Assembly: GCA_001770855.1 (NCBI GenBank)
Contig: MESE01000096.1
Location: 186,001-250,000, forward strand
DNA: 64,000 bases
From: Burkholderiales bacterium RIFCSPLOWO2_02_FULL_57_36
Lineage (GTDB): Bacteria > Pseudomonadota > Gammaproteobacteria > Burkholderiales > Burkholderiaceae_D
Reading direction: 5' to 3'
Shown one piece after another: positions 58,734 through 64,000 of this stretch (its first letter is position 1; every line of letters starts with the position of its first letter). Under the pieces are notes generated by a model. The model did not search any database, was not told the DNA's origin, and saw only the letters and a program-made list of their open reading frames with translations. Both the position numbers and the translations under genes were made by a program.

Positions 58734-59900
58734 ATGCGCGGAAATTGCCGATCTGAAAATTGCGCATCTGCAAGCATATACGAATCCGGCAATTCGGTTG
58801 CACATCATTCCAGGCATACAGTGACACTGGAACAAACCGGATATGCAGCTCGCCCCTACCATGAATATCCCGATGCAAAATTTCGCGCCAAACGCGGTTT
58901 CCATCTTATAGCGGGAGTGCTTCCGACAAAGCCGCTGCAAACCGCATCTGCCGCCACACCGTTATCCCGTCGCCAGCCAACGTCCAGCTCCCAACCGATT
59001 AAAGTATCGGGGCAAACGCCGCCGTTGGCAGCTTTAGAAAAAGCTGCGAATACCTCGCCCACTATTGCACGCACCGAATGTTCCGGTGGAAACAAATCGC
59101 CGCCCCTCACTTGCAGGAAACGGAGTAAGCACCATTTCATGCTCTTGCAATCAGGATTATTTGCTGGAATATTTACCTTGATGATAGCAATGATAGTCGG
59201 CGCTTTTTGGTGGATGGAAACTCCAGACAATGCCATTCGCATGAATACGATGTCGTCTCCTTCCGCCAAACCCCAGCCTGCCGATGCAGTCCCTCCAAGA
59301 CAAACTGCCTCCAATACGCTCGCAGATCGGAAAGACGATGGGCCGATCGCCATTGCTGGTATTCCGACGAAAAGTGCCGGTAGTCTGGCATCATCGGGAT
59401 CAAATCAGAGCGAGATGGGGCAATACCGGACGATATCGATGCCTGAAACTCAATCCGCCTCCAGCATCGCTTCCGCTGCCAACTCACGTCGGAAAGCGTC
59501 AGTCTCGACTTTAGCTATTCTGCAGAAAAAGCAGGCAAGACCCGATCAAAAGAAAAGGCACGCTCCACGGCGAAATAATATTGTCGGTGGAGGCGAACGA
59601 GCCAATGAAATAAGCCGATTGAAAGCCCAGGCATTCGCGGAAACCAGGAAGACCGCCTCGGCAGTGCCAAACCCTCGAAAAAAATCCGGACCAGAAGCCT
59701 GGGTTGATCAATCGTCAGGCAAGCGGACTTCGAGTAATGCAGGCCAGTTAGCCAGGCGCGTCAACCTTGCCCACGAGTTCAACCAATGCAAGCGCAAGGC
59801 AAGCTTTCTTCAGCGAGAAAAGTGCAAGTGGGATATATGTGCCGGCAATTGGGGAATGAACGGCTGCCCGACATACAAGCACGATATCGCGGGCTATTGA
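58734..59900 (+). CDS. Unrecognised one-TM protein with Cys-rich C-terminus
   Basis: I do not recognise this 388-residue protein. AAGGAG at about 58717 supports the ATG. Residues 1-135 are hydrophilic and rich in Ser, Ala and Pro; one strong membrane helix follows (LLQSGLFAGIFTLMIAMIVGAFWW, about 137-160), giving a type II topology. The distal part is low-complexity and basic (Lys, Arg, Ser, Ala), and the last 40 residues form a compact motif, FNQCKRKASFLQREKCKWDI with CAGNWG-MNGCPTY, containing four Cys. Such a tail occurs at the end of other betaproteobacterial envelope proteins of unknown role. Codon use resembles neighbours but the protein is less constrained. It may be lineage-specific. 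Confidence 0.65.
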   Translation: MRGNCRSENCASASIYESGNSVAHHSRHTVTLEQTGYAARPYHEYPDAKFRAKRGFHLIAGVLPTKPLQTASAATPLSRRQPTSSSQPIKVSGQTPPLAALEKAANTSPTIARTECSGGNKSPPLTCRKRSKHHFMLLQSGLFAGIFTLMIAMIVGAFWWMETPDNAIRMNTMSSPSAKPQPADAVPPRQTASNTLADRKDDGPIAIAGIPTKSAGSLASSGSNQSEMGQYRTISMPETQSASSIASAANSRRKASVSTLAILQKKQARPDQKKRHAPRRNNIVGGGERANEISRLKAQAFAETRKTASAVPNPRKKSGPEAWVDQSSGKRTSSNAGQLARRVNLAHEFNQCKRKASFLQREKCKWDICAGNWGMNGCPTYKHDIAGY

Positions 59901-59992
59901 GAGCCGAAGCTGGATCGTACATCGCCGAACGGATGTTGCCGGATTCGCTGGTTCTAGCTTATTTCTGAAGCGGGACTACAAAACAGATGGGC

Positions 59993-60029
59993 AAAAAAAA
60001 ACGCTGCCCGCTATCAGCAGCGTTTTTTT
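59993..60029. terminator. Terminator between the one-TM gene and efp
   Basis: ACGCTGC (60001-60007) pairs with GCAGCGT (60017-60023), with A-run on the left and T-run on the right, so it can work for either convergent gene. Confidence 0.88.
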
Positions 60030-60042
60030 GATTTCAGGCGAT

Positions 60043-60618
60043 TTAGTTGCGAACCACTCGCTTGTACTCGTTGGTGCGGGTATCGATTTCAATCACGTCG
60101 TCCGTGCTGACAAACAGCGGCACTTGAACGGTGTGTGCGTGCGCCTCGATGGCATTTTCAATCTTGGCTTCCTTCAAGACGTTGCCGGAAGTATTGCCCT
60201 TGACTGCCGGCTCGGAGTAAGCCACCTTACGCGCAATGGTTGTTGGCAATTCGACAGAAATCGCTTTATCGTTATAGAAAACGGCTTCGCATTCCATGCC
60301 CTCTTTCAGGTAGTGCAGCGCATCACCCAGGTTTTCCTCCTCGATTTCGTACTGATTGTATTCAGCGTCCATAAACACGAACAATGGATCAGCGAAATAC
60401 GAATAAGTCACAGGCTTTTTGTCGAGAACTACGACGTCGAATTTGTCGTCACCTCGCATTACGTTTTCCTGAGGGCTGTTCGTCAGGAGATTTTTCATCT
60501 TCCATTTGTATGTGAAGCCCGTGCGGCTTGAACCGTTAACATCAGAACGCAACACGATCATAGGCTTGCTATCGACCATAATGATGTTGCCAACACGAAT
60601 TTCTTTTGCAGGTTTCAT
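60043..60618 (-). CDS. efp: Elongation factor P, Arg32 (rhamnosylation) type
   Basis: A 191-residue EF-P with three beta-barrel domains. The tip of domain I reads [17 protein letters not shown], with Arg32 where Escherichia coli has the beta-lysylated Lys34. The C-terminus has the typical [23 protein letters not shown] relieves ribosome stalling at polyproline; the Arg type is activated by rhamnosylation. The gene for the modifying enzyme EarP lies 132 bp upstream on the same strand, confirming the type. Confidence 0.97.
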   Translation of the reverse strand: MKPAKEIRVGNIIMVDSKPMIVLRSDVNGSSRTGFTYKWKMKNLLTNSPQENVMRGDDKFDVVVLDKKPVTYSYFADPLFVFMDAEYNQYEIEEENLGDALHYLKEGMECEAVFYNDKAISVELPTTIARKVAYSEPAVKGNTSGNVLKEAKIENAIEAHAHTVQVPLFVSTDDVIEIDTRTNEYKRVVRN

Positions 60619-60750
60619 AAAGAGTGAACGTAAAAAGTTGGTTGCATAAAAATCATCTGTCGCCTCCCAGCCAAAAGCGCCGTAAGCTCACGTTTGATTG
60701 AATAAAAATACGTTATAAATTAACCGCGCATTATACCGTCTTTTTAAGCA

Positions 60751-61926
60751 TCACTGACGACTCGCACGGGCAAACTTAAGCAGATTGGATGTCAGATCCC
60801 CGTTGACCAGCACTTGCCATTTCCACTCCGCAGACCGGCACGCGATTTTTGGCATGTCAGCTTGAAATGACGGCCATAGCGCAGCCCAGTTGACCTGCTC
60901 TTCCATGCTCTCAGTCCCGGCACCATTCCAGCACAAAGAGAAGGCAGTCAAACTTTCAATGCCGCCGGAGTAACGCTGCAAGAATGCGCTCAATTTTTTG
61001 TGATGCAGGTTCTCGTCCTGGGGATAGATATGCCAGATGAATGGCTTGTCTGCCCACTGTGCACGCACAAAGGAATCCTCTCCACGCACAAAATTGAGGT
61101 CGCACGCCCATAACAGCTTGTCGTAGTCCGGCTGAGCAACAAAAGGCAATACGCGTACGGTGAGCGCGCCGCGGGTTCGTGCTGCTCCCGCTTTTGCTTC
61201 CGCTCCAAGAAATGCTTGAATCGTATCGACAGCAACCCCTTCGGGTACGAGGCAAGTGATTGATGTATCACCGCTTTGCCATTGTTCAAACAGTGCCACG
61301 ACTGGTGCCTGCGGATAACAAAACAAGGACACCTTTAACGATGACATTTCCGCTGGCGTCACGCCGAACTGGGCGAAAAAAGCCGTTATGGCGGCTTGAT
61401 TTGATTGAAATTGCTGACGTTGTTCTTCCAATGAAGATTCGTGCAGCAAGCCTCCTGTTTTGTTTGTGAAGCCAGGAAAGAAAAAATATTTCGTCAATGG
61501 CAAGCGTGATTGAGGCGAGGACAAAGTGTGGCAACCTTCAACCCATTCCTCAGCACTCAATCCTTCCAGGTTGAGCCACACCGGGCGCGGATTGCACTCC
61601 ACCATTGCCGCGATGTAGCCTGGCGGGATATCGCAAGCAAAAAATTCGATGACGATATCAGCGATATCGCTGGCCGAAAATATGCCCTCCTGATTGCGCC
61701 AGTGACGCACCGTCACGCCAGCAAGCTGCTGTACTTCGACGTTGCTCATGACATCTGGACAAATCCGTTGAAAGCTCCGCAAATCGTCAACCCACAGGGT
61801 GACGGCGATGCCATGCTCTTGCTGCAACTGCCTCGCCAAGCGCCAGCAGATACCGATGTCGCCAAAGTTATCGACCACTTTGCAGAATATGGCCAGGGAA
61901 GATGCTTGATTTTTATTGAGGAACAT
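60751..61926 (-). CDS. earP: EF-P arginine rhamnosyltransferase
   Basis: A 391-residue DUF2331 protein. The N-terminal FCKVVDNFGDIGICWRLARQL contains the catalytic Asp pair, and the C-terminal nucleotide-sugar site reads VRGEDSFVRAQWADKPFIWHIYPQ. It transfers rhamnose from dTDP-rhamnose to Arg32 of EF-P. It lies directly before efp; a TATAAT-like element at 60730-60735 (minus strand) could give efp its own promoter. Confidence 0.96.
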   Translation of the reverse strand: MFLNKNQASSLAIFCKVVDNFGDIGICWRLARQLQQEHGIAVTLWVDDLRSFQRICPDVMSNVEVQQLAGVTVRHWRNQEGIFSASDIADIVIEFFACDIPPGYIAAMVECNPRPVWLNLEGLSAEEWVEGCHTLSSPQSRLPLTKYFFFPGFTNKTGGLLHESSLEEQRQQFQSNQAAITAFFAQFGVTPAEMSSLKVSLFCYPQAPVVALFEQWQSGDTSITCLVPEGVAVDTIQAFLGAEAKAGAARTRGALTVRVLPFVAQPDYDKLLWACDLNFVRGEDSFVRAQWADKPFIWHIYPQDENLHHKKLSAFLQRYSGGIESLTAFSLCWNGAGTESMEEQVNWAALWPSFQADMPKIACRSAEWKWQVLVNGDLTSNLLKFARASRQ

Positions 61927-62179
61927 ATTTTGATGATTTAATTCCAGGCGTGCAGCGATCGTGACGCCCCGTGCCTGCCGAAGTGCGACGTCAGCTTCGA
62001 CGGCCTTTGGAAAACGCCGGCGTCTTTGTCGGCATCAGGAGCACTAGGATAGAGAGATTTTAGCGGATTTTACAAGCATTTCTCACATGCCTCCCGTGAA
62101 CGCCGGCTCTGCGCCCCTAGCATTCAACTTTCAAGTCAGTGAGTAATGCCTCTGGTTCGCCGGAAGAGTATGGATGGTT

Positions 62180-63268
62180 TCAAACACGCAGCGAGCGTCC
62201 GCTATGTGTAGCAAAATAATCGAGCACCATGCCAGGCAGCGTGCTCAACGATCCAACTTCGTGCGCGGCGCCCACCGCGATCGCTTCCCGCGGCATGCCG
62301 AACACGACGCATGAAGCTTCATCCTGCGCAAAATTGTATGCGCCGGCGCCTTTCATTTCACGCATGCCCAGTGCACCGTCCTTGCCCATACCGGTCAGGA
62401 TTACACCGACTGCATTTTTTCCGGCATATTTTGCGGCGGAGCCAAATAGCACATCCACGGAGGGCCGATGGCGATTGACAGGCGGCCCTTGGTCCAGATG
62501 CGTCATATAGTTGGCGCCGCTGCGCGATAACATCAGATGCGAGTGACCAGGCGCCACATAGGCGTGACCCGGCAATATCCGCTCGCCATGTTCCGCTTCC
62601 TTGACCGAAATCTTGCACAGGTTATCCAGACGCCTGGCGAACGAATGTGTAAATCCCTCGGGCATATGCTGTGCAATCAGGATACCTGGACAATCGGGCG
62701 GCATCCTGATCAGGAACTCCTTGATTGCTTCCGGGCCGCCGGTTGACGCCCCGATAATAATCAGCTTTTCGCTACTGGTAAGCGGATTCCTGATCATCGG
62801 CAGCGACTCGGATCCGTCGCCACTTGCAACGGATCCGCGTAGCGTTCGCGGCCTGATATTTGCCTTGGCCGCGACACGGATCTTGTCCGCAATCATGTCT
62901 GTGTACTCGCGCATGCCGGCCTGAATCGACATCTTCGGTTTGGTCACGAAATCGACCGCGCCGAGTTCCAACGCACGCAATGTAATCTCCGAGCCACGCT
63001 CGGTCAGCGACGACACCATCACCACCGGCATCGGCCGCAGCCGCATCAGTTTTTCAAGAAAGTCCAAACCATCCATGCGCGGCATCTCTACGTCAAGCGT
63101 CAGCACATCCGGATTGGTTTGCTTGATAAGGTCGCGCGCGACAAGCGGATCTGGCGCAACGCCGACCACTTCCATATCATCCTGACTGCTGATAATCGCA
63201 GTCATGACGCTGCGTATCAATGCAGAGTCATCAACGATCAATACCTTGATTTTCCCGATGCTCATCAT
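62180..63268 (-). CDS. cheB: Chemotaxis methylesterase/glutamine deamidase CheB
   Basis: A 362-residue CheB: receiver with [14 protein letters not shown] and phospho-acceptor Asp59 ([12 protein letters not shown]), linker, and the esterase domain with the catalytic Ser in [10 protein letters not shown], His in AQHMPEGF and Asp in GMGKDGA. It demethylates and deamidates chemoreceptors. The start overlaps the cheD stop by 4 bp. Downstream (to 61927) is 253 bp with no clear gene or terminator. Confidence 0.97.
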   Translation of the reverse strand: MMSIGKIKVLIVDDSALIRSVMTAIISSQDDMEVVGVAPDPLVARDLIKQTNPDVLTLDVEMPRMDGLDFLEKLMRLRPMPVVMVSSLTERGSEITLRALELGAVDFVTKPKMSIQAGMREYTDMIADKIRVAAKANIRPRTLRGSVASGDGSESLPMIRNPLTSSEKLIIIGASTGGPEAIKEFLIRMPPDCPGILIAQHMPEGFTHSFARRLDNLCKISVKEAEHGERILPGHAYVAPGHSHLMLSRSGANYMTHLDQGPPVNRHRPSVDVLFGSAAKYAGKNAVGVILTGMGKDGALGMREMKGAGAYNFAQDEASCVVFGMPREAIAVGAAHEVGSLSTLPGMVLDYFATHSGRSLRV

Positions 63269-63876
63269 GAAAACAACTCAACCTCTCCGCCGACCGGGCT
63301 CTTCTGGAGTCGGTGTGCATAGTCCTGATCACGGTTCACCAGCGTATTATTGTTGAGCTTGTTGAGCTTTCTGACGAATACCTTGCCGTTTCGAGGGAAA
63401 AAATATACCTTGCGCGGATGAACGTCGTTCAGGTCCTCGGCAACGATCTTTATATTTTCGGTCTGCAGATAACGGCGCACGAACTGGGCATTTCTTTCCC
63501 CTATGTTGATTGCCAAAAAACCGCTTAGCACATTGCCACCGCCGAAAACTTTCGCTTCCAGATTCTCGCGCCTCGCGCCCGCCTTGAGAAGGTCGTTGAT
63601 CAATATTTCCATCGCGTAGGTGCCGTAACGCATCGATGCGGAAATCGGGCTGTTGGCATCGCCGCCGCTTTCCGGCAGCATAAAATGATTCATGCCGCCG
63701 ACGCCTGATACCCGATCGCGGATGCAAGCCGCCACGCACGAACCCAGAACAGTGACAATCAGCATGTCCTTGGCAGTGAAATAATATTCACCAGGCAGGA
63801 TTTTCGCAGCGTCGCGGTCGAATGTCCGGTCGTAATAAATATTCGAAGAAAACTGTTCTTGAAGTGCTTGGCTCAT
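63265..63876 (-). CDS. cheD: Chemoreceptor glutamine deamidase CheD
   Basis: A 203-residue CheD with the catalytic Cys in [11 protein letters not shown], His in [10 protein letters not shown] and conserved [11 protein letters not shown] chose ATG 63876 ([10 protein letters not shown]), 10 bp after the cheR stop, rather than 63939 inside cheR. It deamidates receptor Gln residues and can be titrated by CheC or CheY-P. Confidence 0.95.
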   Translation of the reverse strand: MSQALQEQFSSNIYYDRTFDRDAAKILPGEYYFTAKDMLIVTVLGSCVAACIRDRVSGVGGMNHFMLPESGGDANSPISASMRYGTYAMEILINDLLKAGARRENLEAKVFGGGNVLSGFLAINIGERNAQFVRRYLQTENIKIVAEDLNDVHPRKVYFFPRNGKVFVRKLNKLNNNTLVNRDQDYAHRLQKSPVGGEVELFS

Positions 63877-63886
63877 AGATCCATTT

Positions 63887-64000
63887 TCATGCTCGGCGCA
63901 ACAAGACGGATTTCCTGGTACCGTCGCGGTCCGGTTCATACACTGTCTCTCCGCGCAGCTTGAACGCGTCGGATACGTAAAGGAAATTTTCCGAATGTCC
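63887..64000 (-). CDS. cheR: Chemotaxis methyltransferase CheR (3' end only)
   Basis: The minus-strand frame from 64000 to the TGA at 63887-63889 reads [13 protein letters not shown], then [11 protein letters not shown] and a short basic tail. This is the conserved C-terminus of CheR, an SAM-dependent methyltransferase of chemoreceptor Glu residues. Only 37 residues are in the window. Order cheR-cheD-cheB is that of many betaproteobacterial chemotaxis operons. Confidence 0.9.
   Translation of the reverse strand, partial: GHSENFLYVSDAFKLRGETVYEPDRDGTRKSVLLRRA

Overview
The window reads as chromosomal DNA of a Gram-negative betaproteobacterium, most likely Burkholderiales and probably the Oxalobacteraceae (Herminiimonas/Collimonas-like). 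I infer this from the style of the proteins (rhamnosylation-type EF-P with EarP, HemC-HemD-HemX-HemY, FcbT-type TRAP transporter, LytTR AlgZ/AlgR pair) and from gene order. I could run no database search, so the genus is tentative. Most of the window is dense core genome. The accessory parts are the left edge (about 1-10.6 kb), the large sensor kinases (11-18.4 kb) and the TRAP/group II intron segment (43.4-49.8 kb).

Region by region. (1) 1-10567, minus strand: one overlapping operon, the proximal part of an aryl-polyene type pigment cluster. It holds a chain-length-factor-like ketosynthase, PlsC-like acyltransferase, two acyl carrier proteins, a membrane protein, an acyl ligase fused to a dehydratase, glycosyltransferase, LpxL-like acyltransferase, MIO ammonia-lyase, thioesterase, LolA-like protein and an MMPL exporter cut by the window edge. 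The remaining ketosynthase, reductase and dehydratase genes should lie beyond position 1. (2) 11075-18359: a 1993-residue cytoplasmic poly-HAMP hybrid kinase with ten 276-bp tandem units, then a receiver/HisKA_3 kinase. (3) 18.4-28.7 kb: DUF1289 protein, TPR glycosyltransferase-like membrane protein, and the conserved block ftsK-lolA-rarA-serS with tRNA-Ser(CGA) behind serS, divergent from trxB and an Smr protein. (4) 28.7-32.4 kb: PII protein, FemAB/GNAT-like protein, membrane-anchored Ser/Thr kinase, pyrophosphatase. (5) 32.6-43.4 kb: hemCDXY, ppc, DUF427, algR/algZ-like regulators, argH.

(6) 43.4-49.8 kb: a tripartite TRAP transporter whose permease genes (plus strand) face the binding-protein gene (minus strand). 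A group II intron with a multiply broken reverse transcriptase sits exactly at the end of the binding-protein terminator. Both transporter promoters carry the same kind of 8-bp palindromic unit (CTACGTAG-like) on a 10-bp helical phase. At the dctP side three units make a perfect 28-bp palindrome; at the dctQM side there are two degenerate pairs. This shared operator is the most interesting unexplained signal here.

(7) 49.8-61.9 kb: pmbA, yjgA/darP, mog, a carboxylesterase, purU, a bactofilin, an MDR reductase, a DUF898/M48 pair, an unrecognised one-TM protein, and EF-P with its rhamnosyltransferase EarP. (8) 62.2-64.0 kb: the chemotaxis genes cheR (cut), cheD and cheB.
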